Positions 6,103-14,993 of a stretch of 64,000 nucleotides of DNA are shown in pieces; within the stretch, counting starts at the first letter, position 1; the number at the start of each line of letters is the position of its first letter. The notes under the pieces were generated by a model. That model saw only the letters and a list, made by a program, of their open reading frames with translations, was not told the DNA's origin and searched no databases. Position numbers and translations under genes: made by a program. Location: the IMG/VR virus record IMGVR_UViG_3300047157_000197, positions 1 to 64,000 of that record; one strand, written 5' to 3'. The DNA comes from a virus.

Positions 6103-7338
6103 ATGGAAGAAGCAGATATAATAAAACAACGATTCAATACTCACGATAGGTCACAAATGAGCTATATGAGTTATGAATCAAAGAAATTTTACCTACAAAC
6201 CACAGCAAAAACGGCATCATCTTGGTCTAATTTAAGAATTGATGATACACCAATTAACCTTAGTTTTAAGATTAATACCCTAAAAGCATACACAGAAGCT
6301 TCTGAAATTGGTGCAGGTGAAGAATCGGATTATGGTAAACAACAAAAAAAGACTATAAAAGATTGGAATTCTCTTATGAATGGTAAATCTTGTAAAAAAG
6401 ATTTCGTTTTCTTTATAAGAAACCCACTAGAAAAGGTAGCTACTGGCTTTGTTCAAGATGTTTTACTAAAAGAAATAAATGAAGATAGTGTAAATTCACT
6501 TCTTTTTCAAAAATATTTATTAGATTTAGGATATTCTAAATATGAGGTTACTAAGTTTTGTAACTTTTATAACCCAAACTTTCACGCTCAAAATAAAAGA
6601 GGGGGTGTAAACTCAAAGAATTTTCAAAATTTTCCTGATGTAAGTAATTTTGGTACTGATAATATCTTTTTACCAATATTCTATCACATGATAGAATCAA
6701 TAGTAGACCATTGGTGTACTGATATACCTAGAGTTATTAATGAAGTCAATCAAGGTCACAAAATGAGTAATTTATTATTTATTTTAAAAATTTTAACATA
6801 TCCACCACATAATGTAGATATATCTAAGATTCATGTAATGGATATAAACAGACAGAATATTGGAGAATCACTAAACAGCAAGTATGGAATGAAAATAGAT
6901 ACAGCTAAAGCTCATTCTAGAGAACCATACTTTAAACATATGGTGTTTGCTGCTTTTAAAAAACACCTACCATTATTAAGTTCTTTTTTAAGTACGGAAC
7001 TTGCGATTTATTCTGAAATAATAAATAAGTTATATCCACTAGAAAACTATACTGAAGAAAAGAAACTACCATCTGGTGTTTTTAATACTGATGAGTATTT
7101 AGTTAATGATAATATACCACAAGATTTTAAACATAGAATTAATTGGACTCCATTAAATCAACATTTAATTTACGAACAATTTAAAGTTAAAAGTGTTAAT
7201 GTAGAAAGTGAGCTTTCCAAGGTTATGCATCTTATAAAATCTGATGGAAAGGGAAGTATAGAAACTGTTCTAAGGGAAAATGAGGATAACGATGCTAGTA
7301 GTAATAGTAGTCAGTTATTGGTTGATAATTTATTTTAA
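6103..7338 (+). CDS. Putative sulfotransferase-like P-loop protein
   Basis: Sulfotransferases move sulfate from PAPS to sugars, lipids or proteins. A KTASSW stretch near residue 36 resembles the 5'-phosphosulfate loop, and VFFIRNPLEK near residue 101 resembles the 3'-phosphate motif with its Arg. The rest is unfamiliar and the protein is longer than many family members. It has a late promoter motif immediately upstream, so it may act on, or be part of, the virion. Another P-loop protein of this kind lies at 26304. An unrelated structural role is the main alternative. Confidence 0.45.
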   Translation: MEEADIIKQRFNTHDRSQMSYMSYESKKFYLQTTAKTASSWSNLRIDDTPINLSFKINTLKAYTEASEIGAGEESDYGKQQKKTIKDWNSLMNGKSCKKDFVFFIRNPLEKVATGFVQDVLLKEINEDSVNSLLFQKYLLDLGYSKYEVTKFCNFYNPNFHAQNKRGGVNSKNFQNFPDVSNFGTDNIFLPIFYHMIESIVDHWCTDIPRVINEVNQGHKMSNLLFILKILTYPPHNVDISKIHVMDINRQNIGESLNSKYGMKIDTAKAHSREPYFKHMVFAAFKKHLPLLSSFLSTELAIYSEIINKLYPLENYTEEKKLPSGVFNTDEYLVNDNIPQDFKHRINWTPLNQHLIYEQFKVKSVNVESELSKVMHLIKSDGKGSIETVLRENEDNDASSNSSQLLVDNLF

Positions 7339-7428
7339 AGTTTTTTCAACCCCTAACCCCTTTATACAGCTATAACTACTAAGGAAAAATGAAAACGTAA
7401 AAAAAGTTTTAAAAACTTATTAACAATT

Positions 7429-8244
7429 ATGATATTAAATAAAAAATTACTGACCGAACGAGGATACCTAACCTTTAATTTAAAAGAGTTAGATGAAGAA
7501 CTTTATAATGAGTTTAAAAAAACATATACTAAAGAATTTTTAAATAAGAAAATAAAAATATTCAGATTTGATACCTCGATTGATATTAGTAATGGGGATG
7601 TGGTTCCAGATGAATTGTTTACAACACAATTTAAAGTTAAGTACGAGGGCGATACCTATATTAGAGAAGATGATTTTCCTATACGAGATATAAAAGGAAA
7701 GACACATGGCAAGATTGAAGAATTAAAAAAACTTCAAAACTATATAAATGAATTAGATACTCCACCAAATTTTGATAACGTAGGTCAAGAATGGTATTAT
7801 GGGCCATTACGAGTTATTGATAATTATGGAAATATAACCGAACCAGCCAAAACGTTACAAAAACTTTATATAGATGTTATTAAAAATTTATATAAAGATG
7901 ATATCGTAACTATTGAAGATTACCTACCACATACTACACGAAGACAAGACGGTAGTATAGTAGAAGGAACTGATGTTACAATGTATATTAAAAATAATTA
8001 TATCGCATCTCATGCAGATGGAATTGATGGTAATAGATTATGTGTATTATTAATGTATCTTAACGATGATTGGGAAAATGGATATGGTGGAGAAATTGTA
8101 GTGAACGAAGAAATAACAGTACCACCATTATTTGGAAATATTGTAATATTAGATTTCACAGAAAATAATATTGAACATGAAGTTTTAAAAGTACTAAACG
8201 AAAGTTTTGAAAGATATGCAATAATTAAGTTTTTTTACAAATAA
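7429..8244 (+). CDS. 2OG-Fe(II) oxygenase (prolyl-4-hydroxylase-like)
   Basis: Members of this superfamily hydroxylate protein, nucleic-acid or small-molecule substrates using 2-oxoglutarate, oxygen and Fe(II). The iron triad is visible as His195-x-Asp197 (SHADG) and His250 (IEHEV), with GYGGEIVV and GNIVILDF strands of the double-stranded beta helix between them and an Arg in ERYAIIKFF to bind 2-oxoglutarate. The N-terminal 130 residues are extra and unrecognised. A 90-base gap precedes it and the Cys-rich gene follows after 3 bases. The substrate is unknown. Confidence 0.85.
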   Translation: MILNKKLLTERGYLTFNLKELDEELYNEFKKTYTKEFLNKKIKIFRFDTSIDISNGDVVPDELFTTQFKVKYEGDTYIREDDFPIRDIKGKTHGKIEELKKLQNYINELDTPPNFDNVGQEWYYGPLRVIDNYGNITEPAKTLQKLYIDVIKNLYKDDIVTIEDYLPHTTRRQDGSIVEGTDVTMYIKNNYIASHADGIDGNRLCVLLMYLNDDWENGYGGEIVVNEEITVPPLFGNIVILDFTENNIEHEVLKVLNESFERYAIIKFFYK

Positions 8245-8247
8245 CAA

Positions 8248-8508
8248 ATGAGTCAAATTAGAGAAATAATAGAAGGTTGGGCAAATGTAATCAAAGACCA
8301 GTTTGATGCAGTAGACCCAGTCACTAAACAAGTATCAAAAAGAAGATTAGAATTATGTAACGGTTGTCCATTAAGACAAGGTAATGTATGTTCTCCTCAC
8401 ATATGGGGATATGATATAATTTCAGGTGACAAGAAAGTTGGGTGTGGTTGTAATATAAGTGCTAAGACATTATCACCATCATCTAGATGTCCTTTAAACA
8501 AATGGTAA
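8248..8508 (+). CDS. Small Cys-rich, metal-binding-like protein
   Basis: 86 residues with CNGCPL, a later Cys, GCGCN and a final CPLNKW, a spacing that suggests bound zinc or iron. Similar small Cys-rich proteins are common in large phages but have no assigned function. It follows the 2OG oxygenase by 3 bases and could be its partner. Confidence 0.7.
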   Translation: MSQIREIIEGWANVIKDQFDAVDPVTKQVSKRRLELCNGCPLRQGNVCSPHIWGYDIISGDKKVGCGCNISAKTLSPSSRCPLNKW

Positions 8509-8509
8509 A

Positions 8510-8911
8510 ATGAAATTAAAAATATTATTATTATTTGTTTGTTGTAATCTGTTCTCTCAGAAAATCATTATATCTGATGAGTTTACTTGGTACGATGGAA
8601 CTCTAAAAGGAGTAATAAATTATTCATCTATAATGGTTGGAGAGAAAATCTTTGTTGGAGTAGAAAGTGGAACATGGAAAAGTATTGATGGTATCTTGGC
8701 TGCAGAAACAAATATAAATGAGAACTTTTCTATATATTCAGGTATTAGGTTTAAGAAACAAATCAGAGGATACTTTATGAATGTCAACTATAATACAGAT
8801 AGATGTTTATGTAGAAAACAATGGCCTATAAAGTATTATATAGGATTAAAAAGCTTAGATTTAAAAAATGTTAGATTATCAATAGGGATAAGATACGGAT
8901 TAAAAATATGA
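8510..8911 (+). CDS. Exported protein of unknown function
   Basis: A clear N-terminal signal peptide (residues 1-17, ending FSQ, a common flavobacterial cleavage context) precedes a beta-rich domain with many Tyr and Gly. It would be delivered to the periplasm or outer membrane of the infected cell. It starts one base after the Cys-rich gene and overlaps the next by 4 bases. Confidence 0.65.
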   Translation: MKLKILLLFVCCNLFSQKIIISDEFTWYDGTLKGVINYSSIMVGEKIFVGVESGTWKSIDGILAAETNINENFSIYSGIRFKKQIRGYFMNVNYNTDRCLCRKQWPIKYYIGLKSLDLKNVRLSIGIRYGLKI

Positions 8912-9078
8912 TTATTATGAATAGAGAAAATCGAATGGCTAAATCAGAAACAGCTAGAAACAAAAGAAAAAAAGTTAAAGAAACTTTGGAAACAATAGAA
9001 AAAAGAAGAAGAGCAGATGCTAAGAATCTTAAAAAGAAAATTAATAAACTAAAAAAAAGACATCACGATGGGAAGTAA
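8908..9078 (+). CDS. Very basic coiled-coil peptide, 56 aa
   Basis: Dominated by Lys and Arg with heptad-like spacing after residue 10. ATGA overlap with the upstream gene and an overlap with the next ATG support it as real. It may bind nucleic acid; function is unknown. Confidence 0.55.
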   Translation: MIIMNRENRMAKSETARNKRKKVKETLETIEKRRRADAKNLKKKINKLKKRHHDGK

Positions 9079-9196
9079 ATTTTTCGGTAATAAACACGAC
9101 AACAAAACAAATAAGAATAAAAAATTAAATCCAAAATCTAACTCGAAAAGTAAGGGTAGTAATATGGGAGTAAGAAAAGTAGGTAGAGGAAGTTAA
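9068..9196 (+). CDS. Basic low-complexity peptide, 42 aa
   Basis: Lys-, Asn- and Ser-rich with a GVRKVGRGS tail, probably disordered. It starts inside the previous gene and ends one base before the next ATG. Function is unknown. Confidence 0.5.
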   Translation: MGSKFFGNKHDNKTNKNKKLNPKSNSKSKGSNMGVRKVGRGS

Positions 9197-9197
9197 G

Positions 9198-9905
9198 ATG
9201 AGTAAAACTTTATTAGTATTCTTTGGAGATTTCAGAACCTTTGATTTGGTAATACCACGTCTAAAAGATTTAGATAAAGTAGATATGATTATATCGACAT
9301 GGAGTACCACAACAAAAAATAATAATATCATTGATATTGATGAGGATGTAATAAGAAAGGTTATACCAAATATAAAACAAATTTTTATTTCAGATAGTAG
9401 TGTTGTAAAACATCACGCTAAGATTGGTAAAGACCACCCACATTGGATAAACACTCGTAGAATGATTTATCATTGGAAACTTGTAACAAACAATATTGAA
9501 AACCTCCACGAATACGATAACATAATATATCAACGATGTGATATAGTATCTAATTGGGAAAATATACTAACTAACGAAATAGAAAAAAATACTCTCTATT
9601 TAAATTATAATAATTCTCCATATGTAACTTCTAATATGTATCCAAACGCACATTGGTGTAATGACTATATCTTTTTCGGAGATGTTACAATTGTAAACAA
9701 ATTTATCAACTCTATAAACGAAGAAGATAAAGATGATGATGGCAACCAAATACCTTTAGATTCTCATAGAACAATATATCGAACTTTAGTTGACAATAAT
9801 ATTAACTACACTAACTACCCCTTACGAGGTTATCTATATAGAGAAGATACTATACCCACTTTCGATAGTGGAGAGTCTTTGGCACTTATTAGTGGTCCTG
9901 AATAA
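9198..9905 (+). CDS. Glycosyltransferase-like protein
   Basis: The protein opens with a Rossmann-type strand (LLVFFGDFR) and carries IIYQRCD near residue 112, which resembles the acceptor/metal-binding (Y)xRxD motif of some capsule and LPS sugar transferases, followed by aromatic segments YLNYNN and HWCNDYIFFGD. No signal peptide. The context (SGNH hydrolase, sulfotransferase-like protein, oxygenase) supports sugar modification. Assignment is by motif and context only. Confidence 0.5.
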   Translation: MSKTLLVFFGDFRTFDLVIPRLKDLDKVDMIISTWSTTTKNNNIIDIDEDVIRKVIPNIKQIFISDSSVVKHHAKIGKDHPHWINTRRMIYHWKLVTNNIENLHEYDNIIYQRCDIVSNWENILTNEIEKNTLYLNYNNSPYVTSNMYPNAHWCNDYIFFGDVTIVNKFINSINEEDKDDDGNQIPLDSHRTIYRTLVDNNINYTNYPLRGYLYREDTIPTFDSGESLALISGPE

Positions 9906-9918
9906 TTTAACTTAAATA

Positions 9919-9950
9919 TTTGGAATTATCATTTTTTTTTCGTATATTTA
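9919..9950 (+). promoter_or_regulatory. Bacteroidetes-type promoter, leaderless start
   Basis: TTTGG (9919-9923), 19-base spacer, TATATTTA (9943-9950). The ATG at 9957 sits about where transcription should begin, so this message is probably leaderless. Confidence 0.75.
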
Positions 9951-9956
9951 CATATT

Positions 9957-10175
9957 ATGAATACAATACAACAAATTTGCTTATACTTAGCAATAGGATT
10001 TCTTTGGGCAGGTGTAATAGAGTACACAACTACAAAATGGAAAGTAGGTGGAGAATGGAGTAATGGAGAACGAATAGTTCAAGCTACTCTATGGCCAATA
10101 TTCTTTTTGAAATTCGTAGTTGCTTTTTGGATTTCATTTTTTGGTATGGATAACGATGACACTAATGATTATTAA
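9957..10175 (+). CDS. Small membrane protein, 72 aa
   Basis: Two hydrophobic segments (about residues 6-22 and 45-63) separated by a polar loop, with an acidic C-terminus. Expressed from its own promoter with essentially no leader. No family recognised. Confidence 0.7.
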   Translation: MNTIQQICLYLAIGFLWAGVIEYTTTKWKVGGEWSNGERIVQATLWPIFFLKFVVAFWISFFGMDNDDTNDY

Positions 10176-10181
10176 GACTCA

Positions 10182-10532
10182 ATGAAGAAATGTAACGTAT
10201 GTAACAAACAAAAACCTAACCTATGGTTTAAACGAAATAAGAAAACTTGTAGAGGGTGTGAGAGAACGTTCAGCAACTGGTTAATAAGATTACTCGTTAT
10301 AGAGAGAAGATTAACACCTCAAGAAAGATTAGGTAATAGATTAGGGTATATGGGAAGTGCGTTTATAATGATGTCTCCTTACTTACTACCGTATGATAAC
10401 ATGGGAGTGTACACTTATTTAATCGGTGCAATATTATCCCTACCTCAAGTTTGGTTAGCAAAACAATGGAACTTAGTAGTAATCAATTTAAATTTATTAA
10501 TTGGTTATGGATTGTATCTATATAACGTATGA
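10182..10532 (+). CDS. Zinc-ribbon membrane protein, 116 aa
   Basis: The N-terminus carries two Cys pairs, CNVC and CRGC, spaced like a small zinc ribbon. The rest holds three or four hydrophobic helices; LPQVWLAKQWN recalls SWEET/PnuC-type small transporters, but the match is too short to name it. It follows the 72-aa membrane gene by 6 bases. Confidence 0.6.
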   Translation: MKKCNVCNKQKPNLWFKRNKKTCRGCERTFSNWLIRLLVIERRLTPQERLGNRLGYMGSAFIMMSPYLLPYDNMGVYTYLIGAILSLPQVWLAKQWNLVVINLNLLIGYGLYLYNV

Positions 10533-10543
10533 TATTTATATAC
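10531..10543 (+). promoter_or_regulatory. Possible late promoter motif (one base off)
   Basis: GATATTTATATAC matches the late motif core but lacks the first T, and the next gene starts 167 bases later. Weak candidate. Confidence 0.3.
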
Positions 10544-10709
10544 AAGAGATTTAAATCAAAAGATTACAACCTCGAATAACATTCATTCAAAGGTAATAAA
10601 AAATTTTTTCGGTAAATCTAATGTATCAAATACTAATAACACTATAACAATTAAGAACGGAAATCATTAATAACTAATAACTCAGTATAACAAAGGATAT
10701 AACACTACT

Positions 10710-11153
10710 ATGGCAGATAACTTTAATTGGGATGATTATTTACCTAACGATGATGAGGACGATAACAACGAAGATGATATGTTTGGAACTACACCCGAAC
10801 CATGGGTAGAAAGACAAATGGAAATTGAAAAAGCTTTGCTATTCTCAGAACTAAGAAGCGGAATACCTATACCCTTATCCCCTCAAGACTGGGATGAGAT
10901 GTGGGAACTAACTACCGAGGATATGAATACAATGACTCAAGTATGGATTAGACACTTTATGCGTGAATCCGATTCTAATAGAGGGAAGTGGAATATAATC
11001 AATACTTATCGCAATGAGTGGTTATCCCAACTTCTACACCATAACGAAGAACAAGAAGAGTATGAACTGTGTTCTCTTATTAACGAAATCTTACTTTGGT
11101 CTAACAATCAACGGACGTGGAAAAAGATATCGGATGCAATGATAGAAAAATAG
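10710..11153 (+). CDS. Hypothetical acidic protein, 147 aa
   Basis: The first 30 residues are almost all Asp, Glu and Asn; the rest is helical with many Trp. No recognised domain. The 177-base gap upstream holds only AT-rich sequence and a weak late motif. Confidence 0.65.
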   Translation: MADNFNWDDYLPNDDEDDNNEDDMFGTTPEPWVERQMEIEKALLFSELRSGIPIPLSPQDWDEMWELTTEDMNTMTQVWIRHFMRESDSNRGKWNIINTYRNEWLSQLLHHNEEQEEYELCSLINEILLWSNNQRTWKKISDAMIEK

Positions 11154-11246
11154 GGTATGCATAATATTTATAATACTATCAATAAAAAAGAGGAAGAAAA
11201 TTTCCGACTAAAAAATTTTAAAAAATCGACACGATTTTAGTTTTAT

Positions 11247-13055
11247 ATGAATGAAGTTGAAAAAAGGATAAAACATCAAATAGATAACAATACTGGTCAA
11301 GTTGATTTAAAGATTGATTTGGTTAAGTATATGCAACAATCTGAACGTGCCAAACAATACGAGGAATCGGTGAAGGAAAAGGGTGAGGAATTCAAACACC
11401 AATTTCGATATGAGGTAATCGGTGAACAAGATGCACTTCTTTTTCAAGTTCCCAATATAAACGAATCGGGTTATTACGCGGGTGTGGTTGCCTTAAAATC
11501 ATATGTAGATAAGTTCCATTCGGATTTGAACGTTGAGATTATCGACCCCATTATAGATTACTTCTATTTAAACCCACCTAACAAAGAAGGTGATTTCTTT
11601 CAAATGTTTAATACCTACGCAAGACAAGGTGAGTGGGAAGAACTTTTAAAGTTTCAAGAGATACATGATATGTGCGAAGGATTCATTTTCAAATACATAG
11701 ATAAGTGTAATCCCGCCTTTATTGGTTTAAGTATCATTGATGGTAATATAGATGCATCTCTCGCAATTTCAAGTTTAATAAAAAAGAAATACCCTCATAT
11801 TAAAATACTAATGGGTGGAAATGGAATCGAGGTTTTAGATTTCGGTATGTTACCTAACTCAAAATATACTACAATAAATTATGATTTTGTAGATGTATTT
11901 TCAAGAGGTGATGGTGAAGCAACATTTGTTGAAATTCTTAAATGTGATATGAGTGATGATGCTCTTTCAAAGATTAAAGGTCTTGTTTGGAGAAAATCAA
12001 CAGGTGGGTATGTAGATACTCCAATGGAATTGACTCACAATCCAACGAGAGAAAACATAGATATGAATTCATTACCAATGCCTGATTATTCATCATTGGA
12101 ACAAAATTATTATTACCACTCTACATATCAATATTCAGTTCCTTTAGTTTTAAGTAGAGGTTGTCCATATCGTTGTACCTTTTGTTCAGTACCAGAATTT
12201 ATACCTGTATTTAGATATAGAACACACGAGAGTGTTTTAGAAGAAATGGAGTATTGGATAAACAAAGGAAGAAAGGGATTCTTCATGCACGATAGTATTA
12301 TCAATGGTAATCCAAAATGGTTAATGACCTTTTGTGAAATGATAATAGAAAGGTGGGGAGAATATCAAATTGATTTCGGTGGTAATATGAGATTACAAAA
12401 TGTAATGAGAAACTTAGATACAATGTGGTTATTTAGAAGAGCAGGATTATCCAAGATGATAACTGGCTTTGAATCTGCATCTGAACCTGTTTTGAAACAT
12501 ATGAAGAAATATACTTCTATGGAAGGTGTACGAGAAATCTTTGATAATGTAAGAGCAATAAACAAAGTACTACAAAAGGAAAGACCTCATGCACCAAAGA
12601 TGCAATTTGCAATGCAACTTATTATTGGGTACTTAAATGAAACACGAGTAGATTTTCAACGAACAGTAGATTTCGTAAAAGAATATAATGATTGTATGTC
12701 AGAGATACTTACTTGTTCTGCATTTCTACTTCATCAAACCCTACAAGATAAATGGGTAAAAGAAGGAGAACCTCTTATTCAACATAGAAACTCTGTTATA
12801 TTTGATACAATGTATAACACCACACAGAACAGATTAGATTGGTTAAATGAAATAGAGGTGGTTTTTAAAAATTACAACTTACCATATTCCATATACAATA
12901 GAGGAATCTTTTATGAACTTATAAAAGAAAACGAAAATGAACAAGTTCATTACACATGGATTGATGGAGAATTATTCTTTGGCCCAAACGGAGAAACTCC
13001 TCACATAAAACAAATCCAAGAAAAACTTGGTATAGTAAAAAAACAATTATTTTAA
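11247..13055 (+). CDS. B12-binding-type radical SAM enzyme
   Basis: Radical SAM enzymes cleave S-adenosylmethionine with a [4Fe-4S] cluster to start radical chemistry such as methylation or ring formation. The cluster motif is Cys306-x3-Cys310-x2-Cys313 in RGCPYRCTFCS. Residues about 60-240 look like a cobalamin-binding Rossmann domain (ILMGGNGIE), although a DxHxxG His is not evident, so the cobalamin may be bound base-off or absent. The C-terminal region carries the remaining barrel and an unrecognised tail. It abuts the next membrane gene with no gap. The substrate is unknown. The window also encodes a SAM synthetase at 38169. Confidence 0.85.
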   Translation: MNEVEKRIKHQIDNNTGQVDLKIDLVKYMQQSERAKQYEESVKEKGEEFKHQFRYEVIGEQDALLFQVPNINESGYYAGVVALKSYVDKFHSDLNVEIIDPIIDYFYLNPPNKEGDFFQMFNTYARQGEWEELLKFQEIHDMCEGFIFKYIDKCNPAFIGLSIIDGNIDASLAISSLIKKKYPHIKILMGGNGIEVLDFGMLPNSKYTTINYDFVDVFSRGDGEATFVEILKCDMSDDALSKIKGLVWRKSTGGYVDTPMELTHNPTRENIDMNSLPMPDYSSLEQNYYYHSTYQYSVPLVLSRGCPYRCTFCSVPEFIPVFRYRTHESVLEEMEYWINKGRKGFFMHDSIINGNPKWLMTFCEMIIERWGEYQIDFGGNMRLQNVMRNLDTMWLFRRAGLSKMITGFESASEPVLKHMKKYTSMEGVREIFDNVRAINKVLQKERPHAPKMQFAMQLIIGYLNETRVDFQRTVDFVKEYNDCMSEILTCSAFLLHQTLQDKWVKEGEPLIQHRNSVIFDTMYNTTQNRLDWLNEIEVVFKNYNLPYSIYNRGIFYELIKENENEQVHYTWIDGELFFGPNGETPHIKQIQEKLGIVKKQLF

Positions 13056-13421
13056 ATGGCAGAAAAATTCAATTGGTTATTTTTAGGTTACGCAGTAATA
13101 TTAATAACTCTAGGTCAGGTAGGAGCTTACCTACAACACAATTATCAATTTTTAGATAAAAGATTTCCACCAGAGTGGTGGGGGTGGTATGTTTGTGCAA
13201 TACCAATCACATGGTTCTTTTTAAAAGGAACCTATTATGGTGTAAACGCATTTGATGGAGATTTATGGCCGAATCGTTTTATAGGATTTGTTATAGGTAT
13301 TGTATCATATAGTATCTTAACTTCATATATGTTTAAACAAGATATTACTCCAAAAATATTTACACAAATAGTATTGTGTTTTGTAATACTAATGGTACAA
13401 TTCTTATGGAAAGGAAAATAA
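13056..13421 (+). CDS. Four-helix membrane protein, 121 aa
   Basis: Four hydrophobic segments (about 8-27, 45-63, 75-95, 100-117) in a layout like half of a DMT-type transporter. No named family. It directly follows the radical SAM gene and overlaps the next reading frame by 16 bases. Confidence 0.65.
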   Translation: MAEKFNWLFLGYAVILITLGQVGAYLQHNYQFLDKRFPPEWWGWYVCAIPITWFFLKGTYYGVNAFDGDLWPNRFIGFVIGIVSYSILTSYMFKQDITPKIFTQIVLCFVILMVQFLWKGK

Positions 13422-13807
13422 GCTTAAATAATTTATTTAAAACAAAAATCAATAATAAGAGAATTCTATTATTAGAACCCGGTTGTGATTTACAGAACCT
13501 TGGTTTTTGTGGATTAAACTTTTTCCAAACAACCAAGACTTCAACATTAACAAATGTAACTAATATAGAAAGTTTCAAAAACACTCATTGGGATTATATT
13601 ATTTCTCATGTATTTCATATAAGAAATATGAGAAGAGCTGATGCTTCGTTATTTGAAAAATACAATATAACTTGTGATACACTTGTACTCGATGAGATAG
13701 GTGAAGGGTTTTCACTAGATGGTGATGCAAAACGAGTTTTTATTGATGTAGAATTTGATAAAAAAGTAAAAGCAAAGAAATGTAAATGGCTAGCCACCAT
13801 TTTATGA
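13406..13807 (+). CDS. N-terminal part of a frameshifted gene (unknown family)
   Basis: The ATG at 13406 is preferred over one 30 bases upstream because it leaves a short overlap with the previous gene. The frame runs through a Rossmann-like start (RILLLEPGCD) to KKCKW and ends at a TGA. The frame that continues the protein is open from 13794, one base out of register: dropping one base around 13793 gives a smooth WLPPFYDYSD join. So this and the next entry are most likely one gene of about 440 codons, split by a real frameshift, programmed slippage or a sequence error. Confidence 0.55.
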   Translation: MERKISLNNLFKTKINNKRILLLEPGCDLQNLGFCGLNFFQTTKTSTLTNVTNIESFKNTHWDYIISHVFHIRNMRRADASLFEKYNITCDTLVLDEIGEGFSLDGDAKRVFIDVEFDKKVKAKKCKWLATIL

Positions 13808-14729
13808 TTATTCCGATATTCAACCACGATATCCAAATGTAGAATTTTTCTCTGAGAAATTCACAACTCCATTGTTATTCTGTGGAAAAACAAATCATAT
13901 GATACATGGTGGTTTGGGAGAAGTTAATGGTGAAGTTGTTAAAGTACATCAGTTACAATTGGGTAATCACATAGTAGCCGGTTTAAAATGGAAACCCGAA
14001 GAAAAAGAAAAACTCTTTATGTCATTAAATAATGATGTTAGACCACATCGTAGTTTACTAATACATTATTTAACAAACGAAAACCTAATAGAAAAGGGTT
14101 ATGTATCTTACCTCAACCCACCATCTGATTTACAGATGAAACTAACAGATGATGTATATATAGAAAAATTAAATATTAAAAGACACACACTTCCATGGGA
14201 AGGGGATACTAATAATATGAATAGATTTGGTATTCAAAATATAGTAGCAGAAAAAACATACATTGATATTGTTACTGAATCAAGTACTGGACATTGGCCA
14301 TTTAAAACTGAAAAATGTTTAAAACCATTTTACAATTTACAATTCCCTATGATTATTGGTCATGGTGGAATTATGAAAGAATTAAGAGAATTAGGATTTG
14401 ATTTATTTGATGATATAATTAATCACGAATATGATACACACAAACATCCAAAATACATAAAATCCTCAATCCAAGATATAGAATTAGATGGTTGGAATGA
14501 TAATTTAAGAATACCATTATTAGTTGAGGAATTAAAAAGATTATCAACTCTTAATATTAAAAAAATCTATGAAGATAATAAAGATAGATTAATAAAAAAC
14601 CAAGAACTTGTTTGGAAACTAACCATTGAAAATAACGATATGTTATACGCGTTAGGAGATTTTGTTTTTGATAACGCTATAGAATACTTTGATACTCCAG
14701 TTGAACACTTAAAAAAGATTTATTTATGA
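13794..14729 (+). CDS. C-terminal part of the frameshifted gene, glycan-enzyme-like
   Basis: If it is translated alone, the first usable starts are TTG at 13872 or ATG at 13899; the frame itself is open from 13794. It contains TEKCLKPFYNLQFPMIIGH followed by a LRELGFDLFDD segment, a pattern familiar from many large-phage proteins that sit in sugar-modification clusters, where a KxxxPxxxxxPxIxxG core precedes an ELGF...D motif. The enzymatic activity is not established. It overlaps the Smr gene by 4 bases. Confidence 0.55.
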   Translation, partial: PPFYDYSDIQPRYPNVEFFSEKFTTPLLFCGKTNHMIHGGLGEVNGEVVKVHQLQLGNHIVAGLKWKPEEKEKLFMSLNNDVRPHRSLLIHYLTNENLIEKGYVSYLNPPSDLQMKLTDDVYIEKLNIKRHTLPWEGDTNNMNRFGIQNIVAEKTYIDIVTESSTGHWPFKTEKCLKPFYNLQFPMIIGHGGIMKELRELGFDLFDDIINHEYDTHKHPKYIKSSIQDIELDGWNDNLRIPLLVEELKRLSTLNIKKIYEDNKDRLIKNQELVWKLTIENNDMLYALGDFVFDNAIEYFDTPVEHLKKIYL

Positions 14730-14944
14730 AACAGATAGATTTACATGGATTAAGACATGATGCTGCAGTAGATAGAGCAGAAGATTTTGTATTAATGGAA
14801 TCACATAACTCTATGTTTGAATGTAGAATAATTGTAGGTAATTCCTCTACGATGACAAAGAGAGTTACTGATATGTTAGAGAGTCATCAATTTAAATATT
14901 ATATTCCAAGTTGGAATGTAGGAGAAATAATAGTTTCAAATTAA
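14726..14944 (+). CDS. Smr-domain protein, 72 aa
   Basis: IDLHGLRHDAA at the N-terminus and RIIVGNSSTMTKRV in the middle match the two signature segments of Smr domains (DLHG and the GxG-like loop), which bind or nick nucleic acid and are found at the end of MutS2. Here the domain stands alone. A role in cutting branched DNA or RNA during replication is plausible. It is the last gene before a promoter at 14945. Confidence 0.65.
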   Translation: MKQIDLHGLRHDAAVDRAEDFVLMESHNSMFECRIIVGNSSTMTKRVTDMLESHQFKYYIPSWNVGEIIVSN

Positions 14945-14976
14945 TTAGGATATTACAAATATTTTTCGTATATTTG
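14945..14976 (+). promoter_or_regulatory. Bacteroidetes-type promoter
   Basis: TTAGG (14945-14949), 19-base spacer, TATATTTG (14969-14976): here the -7 box is a full TAnnTTTG match. Drives the 62-aa gene and probably those following. Confidence 0.8.
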
Positions 14977-14993
14977 TAGTACAAATAAAGCAA

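Noticed and set aside
13376-13405. Upstream ATG for the frameshifted gene
   Set aside because: It would overlap the preceding membrane-protein gene by 46 bases; the ATG at 13406 fits better.
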